A stretch of 41,830 nucleotides of DNA from Bacillota bacterium (GTDB taxonomy: Bacteria; Bacillota; Clostridia; Christensenellales; UMGS416), in the NCBI GenBank assembly GCA_023428265.1, contig JAEYYW010000072.1:1-41830 (forward strand). The letters are read 5' to 3'. Position numbers and translations under genes: made by a program. Each line of letters opens with the position of its first letter. The first letter of the stretch is position 1. The notes beneath the pieces were generated by a model. That model searched no databases. It was not told the origin of the DNA and worked only from the letters and a program-made list of their open reading frames with translations. Positions 1 to 7,694 of the stretch are shown here, in pieces.

Positions 1-498
1 GTGTGCGCCATGGCGCCGGGTGTGTTGGGCATCACCGGCATAGAGACCGGCGAGATTATTCTGGGCGTGGTGGAAAAAATCAAGCCCGCGGCGCTGGTGG
101 CCATCGACGCGCTGGCCAGCCGCAGCACCTCTCGCCTGGGCACCACGATACAGATCAGCGACAACGGCATCTGCCCGGGCTCCGGCGTGGGCAACAGCCG
201 CATGGAGCTGACCCGGGAGACGCTGGGTGTACCGGTAATCTCCATCGGCGTGCCGCTGGTGGTGTATGCCGGCACCATTGCCCGCGATGTGATCGAGCTG
301 CTGGACGGGGTCACTGCCGGCGATCAGGCTGAGGTCATGATCCGAAAGGTGGTTTCGGAACACCTCGGTGATCTGATCGTGACGCCGAAAGAAATCGATG
401 CAATCGTGGATGATGTGGCCCGACTGGTGGCGCTCGGCATCAACCTGTCAGTTCACAACGGTGTCACCGTGGATGAAATCGACAGGTTCATGATGTAG
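1..498 (+). CDS. gpr: Germination protease GPR, C-terminal part (5' end outside window)
   Basis: This is the C-terminal 165 residues of the spore protease that degrades small acid-soluble spore proteins at germination. The frame is open from base 1, so the true start lies upstream; GPR is usually about 330-370 residues, so roughly half is missing. Recognisable family blocks are the stretch around VLGITGIETGEII, the ALASRSTSRLGTTIQISD block and the GVGNSR segment with GVPVISIGVPLVV after it. The zymogen propeptide and N-terminal half cannot be seen. Expression is normally forespore-specific (sigma-G), but the promoter is not in the window. The identification is firm; whether the gene is intact cannot be judged. 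Confidence 0.93.
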   Translation: MCAMAPGVLGITGIETGEIILGVVEKIKPAALVAIDALASRSTSRLGTTIQISDNGICPGSGVGNSRMELTRETLGVPVISIGVPLVVYAGTIARDVIELLDGVTAGDQAEVMIRKVVSEHLGDLIVTPKEIDAIVDDVARLVALGINLSVHNGVTVDEIDRFMM

Positions 499-600
499 TG
501 CTCCGTGCGGCAAGCCAAGCATGCGGGCAGCGTAAAAACGCAACAATAGCTCCCTGTGCCTTCAGCAAATTGCAGAATCCTTGGGATTATGCATTCGCTG

Positions 601-629
601 TTGTTTTTATTCATTTTTACAGGTATAAT
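601..629 (+). promoter_or_regulatory. Sigma-A type promoter upstream of nadK
   Basis: A TTGTTT box at 601-606 and a perfect TATAAT box at 624-629 are separated by 17 bases. Transcription would start near 636, only about 11 bases before the ATG at 647, leaving an unusually short leader with no clear Shine-Dalgarno sequence. Confidence 0.6.
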
Positions 630-646
630 TAAACCATTCATTTTTC

Positions 647-1516
647 ATGGAATCGAGTGTCGAGTTGAACGTATCGATCATTGCCAACCCAATCAAGGAT
701 CCTGGTTACCGTGTGGCGATCCGTGCGGCTGAGGTGCTGCAGGGGTTGGGAGTCCGTGTGCTTGCGGGCGCTGAGCTGGCGCGGGAGCTGCCGCAAGGCG
801 TTTGCCAGGCATGTGACGACGAGCTGTTTCAAGCCCGTTTTGTTGTGACTTTGGGCGGTGACGGCACCATACTGGCCGCTGCCAGAGGGGCAGCCGGGCG
901 AGCGCCTTTGCTGGGCGTCAACCTGGGCAACAAGGGTTTCCTCACGGCGGTGGAGCTGCCCGGGATGGAAGAAGCCCTTCGGCTTGCTGTGGCCGGAGAG
1001 GGGCGCGTTGAGCGGCGCATGATGCTTTCGGCTGCCGTTTACGATGCCGAGGGCGTGCAGCAAGGCGCAGTGCTTGCCCTCAACGATTTCTATTTTTCAG
1101 GCGTTACCACGCCTAGGCTCGTGCGCGTTGAGGCAAAGGTGGGAGACACGCTCGCCGGCCAATATGCCGCCGACGGCCTTTTGGTTGCCAGCCCCACAGG
1201 CTCCACCGGTTATTCGCTTTCAGCGGGTGGCCCGGTTGTGTCGCCGGATGTGCGCTGCCTGCTGATCACGCCTGTGTGCGCCCACAGCCTCAGCGCCGTG
1301 CCGCTGGTGGTTCCGGCTGAGTCGGTCATCACGCTCACGATGATCGGCAACACCAATGAAGCCCGCCTCAACGCCGATGGCGAGGAGCGTGCAAGGCTCA
1401 TGAAGGGGTGGCAGGTGGTTGTGCGTAAAGCAGCCGAAGACACCCTGTTTCTGCGCTTTGGATCCAATGACTTTTTTGACCTGCTCCGCAGCAAGCTCAC
1501 CGAATGGAACGACTAG
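647..1516 (+). CDS. nadK: NAD kinase
   Basis: Phosphorylates NAD to NADP in the cytoplasm using ATP or polyphosphate. The 289-residue product has the diagnostic GGDGT motif near residue 70, the NLGNKGFL segment and the conserved SPTGSTGYSLSAGGP block of the C-terminal domain. The length matches the family. The start is uncertain: ATG 647 lies about 11 bases after the predicted transcription start and has no good ribosome binding site, while an in-frame TTG at 665 is preceded by only a weak purine stretch. The gene is followed after 11 bases by argR, the same nadK-argR-recN order as in many Firmicutes. Function is well supported by motifs. Confidence 0.95.
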   Translation: MESSVELNVSIIANPIKDPGYRVAIRAAEVLQGLGVRVLAGAELARELPQGVCQACDDELFQARFVVTLGGDGTILAAARGAAGRAPLLGVNLGNKGFLTAVELPGMEEALRLAVAGEGRVERRMMLSAAVYDAEGVQQGAVLALNDFYFSGVTTPRLVRVEAKVGDTLAGQYAADGLLVASPTGSTGYSLSAGGPVVSPDVRCLLITPVCAHSLSAVPLVVPAESVITLTMIGNTNEARLNADGEERARLMKGWQVVVRKAAEDTLFLRFGSNDFFDLLRSKLTEWND

Positions 1517-1527
1517 GGGGAGATTCG

Positions 1528-1977
1528 ATGAAAAACAAAAGGCACATGCGGATTTTGGAGCTGATTTCCCAGGAGAGCATCTACACCCAGGAAGAACTGG
1601 CCGACCGCCTCAAGCAGATGGGGGAGGATGTGACACAGGCCACCGTGTCTCGCGACATCAAGGAGATGAAGCTTGTGAAGGTGGCGGACGGCTCCGGGCG
1701 CAGCCGCTATGCCACCGTGGGCGAGCCGGGCGGCGGGCTTTCGGCGCGGTTGATCCGCGTGTTTGCCGAAACGGTGCTGGGCATCGAGCACAGCCACAAC
1801 ATCATCATGATCCGCACATTGTCCGGCAGCGCCAACGCCGCCGCCGAGGCGGTGGACGCGCTGCGCTGGCCGGAGGTTTTGGGCAGCATCGCCGGCGACA
1901 ATACCTTTATGGTTGTGGTTCGCGAGCAATATGCCGCTGCCCATGTGGCGGAAAAACTGAGGGCTTTGATCAAATAG
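1528..1977 (+). CDS. argR: Arginine repressor ArgR
   Basis: Hexameric DNA-binding regulator of arginine biosynthesis and catabolism genes (called AhrC in Bacillus). The start is ATG 1528, preceded by GGGGGAGA at the right distance; an upstream in-frame ATG at 1504 overlaps the end of nadK and lacks a site. The 149-residue protein has the N-terminal winged helix (RILELISQ, then TQATVSRDIKEM as recognition helix) and a C-terminal oligomerisation/arginine-binding domain containing GDNTFMVVVRE. It lies directly between nadK and recN, a conserved placement in sporeformers. No arginine biosynthetic gene is nearby, so targets lie elsewhere. Confidence 0.95.
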   Translation: MKNKRHMRILELISQESIYTQEELADRLKQMGEDVTQATVSRDIKEMKLVKVADGSGRSRYATVGEPGGGLSARLIRVFAETVLGIEHSHNIIMIRTLSGSANAAAEAVDALRWPEVLGSIAGDNTFMVVVREQYAAAHVAEKLRALIK

Positions 1978-2029
1978 CTTTTTTCTGATACGATAGTATG
2001 GCAGATTATTGGATAATGGGGCAGTAACT

Positions 2030-3757
2030 ATGCTGACCAAGCTTGCCATCCGCAACATCGCCCTGATTGAATCGGTGGAAATTGATTTCGGCCGGGGCCT
2101 CAACGTGCTCACCGGCGAAACCGGAGCGGGCAAATCGATCATCATTGACTCGATGAACCTGGCCCTGGGCGCCCGCAGCGACAAAGACATCATCAAGGCC
2201 GGTTGCAGCGATGCCCGTGTGGAAATGGCGTTTGACATTTCCGGCAACCTCGCTGTGGCAGAGGCGCTTAGCGACATGGAGCTGGACAGCGGCGACGGCA
2301 CGCTGATTATTTCCCGCCAGATCACTACTGCGGGGCGCAACACCTGCCGCATTAACGGGGCGCTGGCCACCGTGGCGCAGTTGCGGGGCCTCACGCAGAT
2401 GCTGATCGATATTCATGGCCAGCATGAGCACCAGTCGCTGCTGAATGAAGCAAAACACATGGATATTCTGGATGGTTTCGGCGGCTCGGCGCTGGCCAGG
2501 CAGCGCGACGGTTTCGCGGCCACCTATGGCAAATACCGCAAGCTGCTGGAAAGCATGCGCTCTTTGTTTGGCAGCGAGCAGGACCGGGCCCGCAGGGCAG
2601 ATATCCTCCGTTATCAGATCAAGGAAATCAAATCGGCAAATCTGGCCCCCGGTGAGGATGAGGAGCTTCAACAGCAGCTCAAGCTGCTGCAGCACGCCGA
2701 AGAAATCAGCAACGCGCTGCGATCGGCTTATGACTCGCTTTATTCCGGCGAGGGCGGCGGTGCGGCGGCGCTGGACAGCATTGGGGCTGCGGCCAGGGAG
2801 CTTTCACACATCGCGCAATACGGCGACGATTTCCAGACTTTGAAAAACCGCCTGGAGCAGGTTGTGATTGAGATGGACGACATCTCCTCCGAGCTCAGGG
2901 CGAAAGCCGGCAGCCAGGAGTTTGACGAGGACGCGCTCAATGACGCGGAGGCCAGACTGGACACGATCCGCCAGCTGAAGCGAAAATATGGCGGCAGTGT
3001 GGAGGATATCCTGACCACGCTGGCCGGCATGGAGCGCGAGTTGGAATCCTTGGAGCACGCCGATGAGCAGATGGAGCGCATGGCCGGCGAAATCAAGGCG
3101 CTGGAGCGCGAGCTGCTTGCATTGGGCGAAGGCCTCACCAAGCTCAGGCAGGAGGCGGCCCGCAGGTTTGAAAAGCAGGTGGTGGGCCAGCTGGCCGACT
3201 TGGGCATGGGGCACTCCAAATTCGCTGTGGAGTTTGATGAGAGGGCCGGTGGGGTGGAAGAAAATGCCACCGCCAAAGGGTTTGACCGCCTGCGCTTTCT
3301 GATCAGCCCAAACCCCGGCGAGCCGCTTCGGCCATTGGCGAAGATTGCCTCCGGCGGTGAGATGAGCCGCATCATGCTGGCTTTGAAAAACATCGCCGCC
3401 AATGCCGACAGCATCCCCACGTTGATTTTCGATGAAATTGACACCGGCATCAGCGGCACAATGGCCCGCGTGGTTGCCGAAAAGCTTGCCGGTATCGCGC
3501 TCACCCATCAGGTGATCTGCGTAACGCACACAGCCCAGATTGCGGCGATGGGTGAAAGCCATTTCTTTATTGAGAAGAGCACCGACGGCGTAAGCACCAG
3601 CACATCAGTGTGGCCATTGCCCGAGGCAGCCCGCCCCGGCGAGATCGGCAGGCTTGTGGGCGGTGAGGTGAGCACGCTCAGCGGCGAGCACGCCCGCGAG
3701 ATGCTGGAGTGGAGCAGGCGATACCGCCATAACCTGGCGGCGAAATCAAAACTCTGA
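2030..3757 (+). CDS. recN: DNA repair ATPase RecN
   Basis: SMC-like ATPase acting in repair of double-strand breaks. ATG 2030 is chosen because GGGGCAG lies seven bases upstream; an in-frame ATG at 2009 would add seven residues without a site. The 575-residue product has an N-terminal Walker A (GETGAGKS, near residue 32), a central region rich in charged heptads (about residues 155-370) expected to form the coiled coil, the ABC-type signature IASGGEMSR, and Walker B in PTLIFDEIDTGISG. The length is typical. A strong terminator follows about 150 bases downstream, so recN closes the nadK-argR-recN transcription unit. Confidence 0.96.
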   Translation: MLTKLAIRNIALIESVEIDFGRGLNVLTGETGAGKSIIIDSMNLALGARSDKDIIKAGCSDARVEMAFDISGNLAVAEALSDMELDSGDGTLIISRQITTAGRNTCRINGALATVAQLRGLTQMLIDIHGQHEHQSLLNEAKHMDILDGFGGSALARQRDGFAATYGKYRKLLESMRSLFGSEQDRARRADILRYQIKEIKSANLAPGEDEELQQQLKLLQHAEEISNALRSAYDSLYSGEGGGAAALDSIGAAARELSHIAQYGDDFQTLKNRLEQVVIEMDDISSELRAKAGSQEFDEDALNDAEARLDTIRQLKRKYGGSVEDILTTLAGMERELESLEHADEQMERMAGEIKALERELLALGEGLTKLRQEAARRFEKQVVGQLADLGMGHSKFAVEFDERAGGVEENATAKGFDRLRFLISPNPGEPLRPLAKIASGGEMSRIMLALKNIAANADSIPTLIFDEIDTGISGTMARVVAEKLAGIALTHQVICVTHTAQIAAMGESHFFIEKSTDGVSTSTSVWPLPEAARPGEIGRLVGGEVSTLSGEHAREMLEWSRRYRHNLAAKSKL

Positions 3758-3903
3758 AGCCGGCAACCGGCAACCAGATTTGCGCACTCTGTGCGAAACC
3801 CGGATTCGTATGGCTTCCAAATTTGTCAATAACTGGTCTCCATCAGTTTTTGCGTCGTTCCATAGCAACAGTTACCAAGCACATCACAGCCAAATGATTG
3901 CAT

Positions 3904-3935
3904 AAGGCGCGATAAAACACGCGCCTTGTTTTTTT
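3904..3935 (+). terminator. Intrinsic terminator after recN
   Basis: An 8-base stem AAGGCGCG/CGCGCCTT (3904-3911 and 3920-3927) with an 8-base loop is followed by GTTTTTTT. It separates the recN unit from spoIVB. The rest of 3758-4037 shows no gene. A TATAAT at 3977-3982 lies in the spoIVB leader but has no well-spaced -35. Confidence 0.85.
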
Positions 3936-4037
3936 CGTTGCCACATTCCAAGCATCTTGCCAAATCTCAGCGCAGGTATAATCGGCTCTTTCAAAACCCA
4001 ACACTAATCACAGAAATTTTGCACACGGAGCTCGACT

Positions 4038-5330
4038 ATGCCCAGAAAACCGCCGTCCAGACTGAGAAAAATCATTGGTTGCCTCATCGCCGCCGCGATG
4101 CTGGCACTCAACTATACACCGCCGGTCAGGAACTTCTTTTCTTTGCCGCAGGAAATCAGTCTGCAGCAGGGCCAGGTCAAGCAACTGAACACCGGCTTCC
4201 CGATCCCACTCACTGCCACCGACACCAATGTGCTCCAGATTGACAGCGAGTCTTTGGGTGTGAAGGCCTGGCAGGAAGGCAGCCGCGTGCAGCTGGTGCC
4301 GCAGGCTGTCGGGGAATCAAAACTCAATCTGTCACTTTTTGGCGTGCTTCCGATCAAGAGCATTGCAGTGGTGGTCACTCCCAAGATGTCGCTTGTGCCC
4401 GGCGGGCAATCCATCGGCGTATCCTTGTATACCAAAGGCACATTGGTTGTGGGCCGGTCCGATGTGGTAACGCAGAGCGGTGAAGTAAAAAACCCTGCCC
4501 GGGACGCAGACCTGAGGCCCGGCGATGTGATCGAGAAAATCAACGGCATCGTTGTAGAAAACAGCTCCCAACTCTCTGACATTGTCGCCAGATATGGCGA
4601 TGAAGACATGCATCTCACCGTGGAGCGCGACAGCGCTTCGTTGGATCTCACGATTCGGGCAGTGCGCGACCAGCAGGACGGCAAGCTTCGCCTGGGTGTG
4701 TGGATTCGCGACAGCACCGCAGGGGTGGGCACGTTGACCTTTTACAACCCTAACGACGGACGTTTTGGGGCGCTGGGCCATCCCATCACCGATGTAGACA
4801 CCGGCACGCTGCTTTCCGTCAAGGATGGAGAAATCGTGCACTCCCGCATCATTGATGTGAAGGTGGGCGAAAAGGGAACCCCCGGCGAGTTACGCGGCTA
4901 CTTCTCCGGAGAGGGCACCGGCATTGGCGCCATTGACAAGAACACCCGCTTCGGCATCTTTGGCAGCGCCTATGACGCAATCGACAACCCCGTATACCAC
5001 CATGCCTTGCCGGTGGGCGGCCAGGCCATGGCGCACACCGGCAAGGCCACACTGCTCACGACGATTGACGACCAGGGCGTCAGGGAGTTTGCCTGCCAGA
5101 TCATCAAGATCACCCGCCAGAACGAGCCCGCCGCCAAGGGCATGGTGATTGAGATCACCGATCCGGAGCTGCTCAAAAAAACCGGCGGCATTGTGCAGGG
5201 GATGAGCGGAAGCCCAATCATACAAGATGGCTATATCATCGGCGCCATCACCCATGTGTTCATCAGCGACCCAACTAAAGGCCACGGAGTGTTCATTGAG
5301 TGGATGCTGCAAAACAGCGAAGCCCCCTAA
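4038..5330 (+). CDS. spoIVB: SpoIVB sporulation serine peptidase
   Basis: Forespore-secreted S55-family serine protease that signals across the intermembrane space to trigger pro-sigma-K processing by SpoIVFB. The 430-residue protein has an N-terminal membrane anchor (about residues 14-28), a PDZ domain (about 115-210, including DADLRPGDVIEKINGI) and the protease domain with a His in LGHPITD (about residue 248) and a Ser in GMSGSP (about residue 390). It ends GHGVFIEWML, typical of the family. It lies between recN and spo0A as in B. subtilis. Its presence implies a sigma-K checkpoint, relevant to the recombinase-interrupted coat gene at 37.1 kb. The ribosome binding site (GGAG, 4028 region) is moderate. 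Confidence 0.95.
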   Translation: MPRKPPSRLRKIIGCLIAAAMLALNYTPPVRNFFSLPQEISLQQGQVKQLNTGFPIPLTATDTNVLQIDSESLGVKAWQEGSRVQLVPQAVGESKLNLSLFGVLPIKSIAVVVTPKMSLVPGGQSIGVSLYTKGTLVVGRSDVVTQSGEVKNPARDADLRPGDVIEKINGIVVENSSQLSDIVARYGDEDMHLTVERDSASLDLTIRAVRDQQDGKLRLGVWIRDSTAGVGTLTFYNPNDGRFGALGHPITDVDTGTLLSVKDGEIVHSRIIDVKVGEKGTPGELRGYFSGEGTGIGAIDKNTRFGIFGSAYDAIDNPVYHHALPVGGQAMAHTGKATLLTTIDDQGVREFACQIIKITRQNEPAAKGMVIEITDPELLKKTGGIVQGMSGSPIIQDGYIIGAITHVFISDPTKGHGVFIEWMLQNSEAP

Positions 5331-5352
5331 CTGATGTGCTCGAAATAGTCTG

Positions 5353-5381
5353 GAAGGAATTTCCTTTTTGATGTAGAATCT
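5353..5381 (+). promoter_or_regulatory. Sigma-H type promoter of spo0A
   Basis: GAAGGAATT at 5353-5361 matches the sigma-H -35 pattern RnAGGAwWW, and GTAGAATCT at 5373-5381 matches the -10 pattern RnnGAATWW at eight of nine positions; the spacer is 11 bases. B. subtilis spo0A is transcribed from a sigma-H promoter at the same place, so this is a conserved control site. Confidence 0.7.
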
Positions 5382-5402
5382 ATCTCATCAAGGAGGGATG
5401 AC

Positions 5403-6176
5403 ATGGCTCGCTGGAAAGTGCTACTGGCTGATGACAACAGCAATTTTCTGGAAATGCTCTCGGAGCGGATTAGCCAGGATGAGGATTTTACCGTCGTTTG
5501 CACCGCGCTTGACGGCGAAGCGGCTCTCAAAGGAATCACTGAGTTTGAGCCGGATATTGTGATTCTGGATATTATCATGCCCCACCTGGATGGTTTTGCT
5601 GTGCAGGAGAAGCTTAAGGAGCTTGCCGTGAAGCCCAAAGTGGCGATATTTTCGGCAATGGGGATGGACTATATCACCCGGCAGGCGCTGGCGCTGGGGG
5701 CTGACGCATATTTCCTGAAACCTTTCAATCTGGATGTGTTCATGCGCAGGCTTCGCACAATGATGGGGGAGAGCAGGGAGCAGCAGATTCTCCAGGTGCG
5801 CAGGCAGACAGAGGAAGACGTCCGGCGCAACATTGCCGATCTGCTGCACAAAATGGCGGTGGCGCCCCACCTGAAGGGCTACCGGTTCCTCACGGAGGCC
5901 ATTTTGCAGGTTGTGAACGACAAGGGGATGCTTGACTCCATCACCTACAAGATTTATCCCGTGGTGGCCCAGCAGTTCAACACCACGCCGATGCGTGTGG
6001 AGCGCGGCATCCGCAGCGCCATAGAAAGCGCGTGGGATCGCTGCCGGGTGGAGACAATTGAGACGATGTTTGGCTACACGCTGGATGAAAACAAGGGCAA
6101 GCCATCCAACAGCGAATTTATCGCGATGATCGCCGACAAAATCATCCTTGACAGAAGCGCGCAGGGTTTGTTATAG
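5403..6176 (+). CDS. spo0A: Sporulation master regulator Spo0A
   Basis: Response regulator whose phosphorylated form starts sporulation. The 257-residue protein has a receiver domain (residues 1-125) with acidic pocket D10/D11, phospho-acceptor D56 in IVILDIIMP and Lys in FLKPF. After a linker comes the Spo0A-specific C-terminal DNA-binding domain (about 150-257) with the helix-turn-helix around TPMRVERGIRSAIESAWDRC and the conserved GKPSNSEFIAMIADK end. The start has an excellent AAGGAGGG site. It follows spoIVB by 72 bases and has its own sigma-H promoter. Both the receiver and DNA-binding domains appear complete. Confidence 0.98.
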   Translation: MARWKVLLADDNSNFLEMLSERISQDEDFTVVCTALDGEAALKGITEFEPDIVILDIIMPHLDGFAVQEKLKELAVKPKVAIFSAMGMDYITRQALALGADAYFLKPFNLDVFMRRLRTMMGESREQQILQVRRQTEEDVRRNIADLLHKMAVAPHLKGYRFLTEAILQVVNDKGMLDSITYKIYPVVAQQFNTTPMRVERGIRSAIESAWDRCRVETIETMFGYTLDENKGKPSNSEFIAMIADKIILDRSAQGLL

Positions 6177-6189
6177 TTTTCACAAAGAA

Positions 6190-6335
6190 TCGGCCTGACA
6201 CCAAGGGCAACTGCCTGAGGGGAGGGTGGAGAGCGATCAGAACCGGGTCCCGACGGCGTGGGGAGACTGCGCCCAAGGCCTTAGGCAAATGGCTTTCCAT
6301 GCCTTCCCGCAATGCGGGAAGGCATTTTTGTTTTG
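6190..6335 (+). promoter_or_regulatory. Structured leader with switchable terminator (riboswitch candidate)
   Basis: The 174 bases between spo0A and the TM1266-like gene fold into several helices. A 9-bp helix pairs TGCCTGAGG (6212-6220) with CCTTAGGCA (6279-6287), enclosing a purine-rich core with a GGCG/CGCC hairpin (6255-6258/6270-6273). A 12-bp perfect terminator stem follows (6299-6310/6314-6325) with a T-rich tail, ending 16 bases before the start codon. AGGCA (6283-6287), the 3' strand of the closing helix, can instead pair with TGCCT (6300-6304) of the terminator's 5' arm, so aptamer closure and antitermination exclude each other. This is riboswitch architecture. I could not match it to a known class. 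Confidence 0.6.
6299..6335 (+). terminator. Intrinsic terminator upstream of TM1266-like gene
   Basis: ATGCCTTCCCGC and GCGGGAAGGCAT form a 12-bp perfect stem with a three-base loop, followed by TTTTGTTTT. It could end the spo0A transcript, and because it lies just before a ribosome binding site it is also likely the expression platform of the structured leader. Confidence 0.85.
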
Positions 6336-6350
6336 GAAAGGAGGTGCAAC

Positions 6351-6605
6351 ATGCAAAAGCGCGTTGGCATGATCGGTATTTTTGTGAAGGAACGCAGCGA
6401 TGCTGCACAACTGGTCAACAAATATCTGTCTGATTTCGGGCAGATCATTGTGGCCAGGCAGGGCGTTCCCTATCGGGATCGGGGTCTGTCGGTGATCTCC
6501 GTGATCGTGGACGGCACCACCGACGAAATCGGCGCGTTGTCCGGCAAGCTTGGGTCGATTCCAAACGTCACTGTACGGAGCATGATGGCTCCGGCAGACC
6601 AATAG
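6351..6605 (+). CDS. TM1266-family putative [FeFe]-hydrogenase system regulator
   Basis: An 84-residue ACT-like, NikR-C-domain-like protein of the family annotated as iron-only hydrogenase system regulator (Thermotoga TM1266). The sequence shows the start MQKRVGMIGIFV, the NKYLSDFGQIIVARQGVPYRDRG block and an SVIVDGTTDEIGALSGKLG block typical of these ferredoxin-fold proteins; no DNA-binding segment is visible. ATG 6351 has a strong AAAGGAGGTG site; the open frame extends upstream into the terminator but without a site. It is probably cotranscribed with the ECF-type membrane protein 20 bases downstream. In other genomes the family sits beside hydE/hydG/hydF; none is in this window. The biochemical role is unproven. 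Confidence 0.8.
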   Translation: MQKRVGMIGIFVKERSDAAQLVNKYLSDFGQIIVARQGVPYRDRGLSVISVIVDGTTDEIGALSGKLGSIPNVTVRSMMAPADQ

Positions 6606-6625
6606 AAGTTTGGAGGAGGGTTATT

Positions 6626-7198
6626 ATGAAAAACAAGAATCTGCAACTGATTGTGCGCACTGCGCTTCTGCTGGCCATCGCGCTGCTGTTTCAGCAGCTT
6701 CGCCTTGTCATCGGCACCAGTTTGGCATCCACAATCGTGATCGGTGCATTGGTCAATCTGGCATTATACGTCTCCGCTGCAACCGTGGGCTGGAGGGGCA
6801 GCATCTTTGTGGCGATCCTCACACCGGCTGTGGCCGCCCTGCAGAACCATTTGCCCCACCCGCTGCTAATCCCCTTTGTGGCTGCCGGCAACCTGGCGCT
6901 TGTGATCGGCTTTGAATTGGTGGAGCGCCGCAGCAATAGCACGCTGCGGATGGGCACCGGTGTGGCCGTGGCGTCCGTGTTGAAAACCGCTGCGCTTTAT
7001 TGCCTGGTTGTGCTGCTGTTTGTGCCGGCGATTTTGCCCGGTCTTGGCCTGCCCGAGCAGAAAGTGATGGGGATGACAGCTGCGCTGAAGCTGAGTTTCA
7101 CTTGGCCGCAGCTTGTCACGGCGCTGATTGGCGGCGTGGTTGCGATCCCGGTGATCAAGGCTGTCCGGCGCGCGCTTGAGCAGCGCGGCAATGCTTAA
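6626..7198 (+). CDS. ECF-type transporter S-component-like membrane protein
   Basis: A 190-residue very hydrophobic protein with about five or six predicted membrane segments, starting with a short charged N-terminus (MKNKN) and ending in a basic tail (VRRALEQRGNA). Size and layout resemble substrate-capture (S) subunits of energy-coupling factor vitamin or metal transporters. The conserved ARTALLLAIA-like first helix and the long loop with QNHLPHPL before LIPFVAAGN fit that fold. The substrate cannot be read from the sequence. It has a strong GGAGGAGGG site and follows the TM1266-like gene by 20 bases, so both are probably controlled by the upstream leader. No ATPase or T subunit is adjacent, suggesting a shared group-II module elsewhere. 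Confidence 0.65.
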   Translation: MKNKNLQLIVRTALLLAIALLFQQLRLVIGTSLASTIVIGALVNLALYVSAATVGWRGSIFVAILTPAVAALQNHLPHPLLIPFVAAGNLALVIGFELVERRSNSTLRMGTGVAVASVLKTAALYCLVVLLFVPAILPGLGLPEQKVMGMTAALKLSFTWPQLVTALIGGVVAIPVIKAVRRALEQRGNA

Positions 7199-7262
7199 GG
7201 CAGTTCTGGCATCTAAATAACATACGGAAAATGTTCTCCGGCGCGATAGGTTTCATTTAATA

Positions 7263-7291
7263 TTGACATGACGCAATGCGAGCATTATAAT
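7263..7291 (+). promoter_or_regulatory. Consensus sigma-A promoter of rpsU
   Basis: A perfect TTGACA (7263-7268) and a perfect TATAAT (7286-7291) are separated by 17 bases, making this the best consensus promoter in the window. Transcription would begin near 7298, leaving a leader of about 70 bases before rpsU. Confidence 0.9.
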
Positions 7292-7369
7292 AGCAACATG
7301 CTTGTCCACAAAAGTATGCTTTTAGTATACAATGTGGGTTGAACCTTCGATTGAAGGGGGGTTGTTGTT

Positions 7370-7552
7370 GTGTCGGAAATTCGAGTCGGGGAAAACGAGT
7401 CGTTGGAAAATGCGCTGAAGCGTTTCAAGCGTAAGTGCCAGCGTGCCGGTGTTTTGGCTGAAGTGCGCAAGAGGGAGCATTACGAGAAGCCCAGCGTGCG
7501 CCGCAAGAAGAAAGCACAGGCCGCCAGAAGGAAGTCCAATAAAAGATCCTGA
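7370..7552 (+). CDS. rpsU: 30S ribosomal protein S21
   Basis: A 60-residue, strongly basic small-subunit protein. The N-terminal SEIRVGENESLENALKRFKR and the REHYEKPSVRRKKKAQAARR tail are diagnostic. Translation starts at GTG 7370 after a GAAGGGGGG site. The gene is monocistronic: it has its own consensus promoter and is followed within ten bases by a terminator. In many bacteria rpsU heads the rpsU-dnaG-rpoD macromolecular synthesis operon; here it is about 13 kb away from dnaG and sits before yqfC, as in Bacillus. The usual yqeY neighbour is absent. Confidence 0.98.
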   Translation: MSEIRVGENESLENALKRFKRKCQRAGVLAEVRKREHYEKPSVRRKKKAQAARRKSNKRS

Positions 7553-7560
7553 AAAATTTG

Positions 7561-7591
7561 CCCGATCCGCAAGGATCGGGTTTTTTGTTTT
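7561..7591 (+). terminator. Intrinsic terminator of rpsU
   Basis: CCCGATCC (7561-7568) and GGATCGGG (7573-7580) form a perfect 8-bp stem with a GCAA tetraloop, followed by TTTTTTGTTTT. Confidence 0.95.
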
Positions 7592-7694
7592 GTCTCTCAT
7601 TATCTCCCATTGTGGCATGCACACCTATCGTTCCGTCTTTTTTCAGCCGCCCGCACATAGATTAATAGGAAAGCACACACCAACGGGGGGACAC

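Noticed and set aside
3952..3982. Promoter before spoIVB using TTGCCA and TATAAT
   Set aside because: The spacer is 14 bases, too short for sigma-A, and the -10 does not fit sigma-F or sigma-G patterns well; no promoter is called.
6223..6236. AGGGTGGAGAGCGA, similar at first to the T-box antiterminator motif AGGGTGGNACCGCG
   Set aside because: The second half does not match, there is no room for T-box stem I after spo0A, and the downstream genes are not amino-acid related.
6190..6290. Possible NiCo (czcD) riboswitch because of CCGGG and GGGGAGACTG segments before a metal-linked regulator
   Set aside because: The spacing and order of conserved bases do not fit the four-way junction as I remember it; kept only as a hypothesis to test by covariance search.
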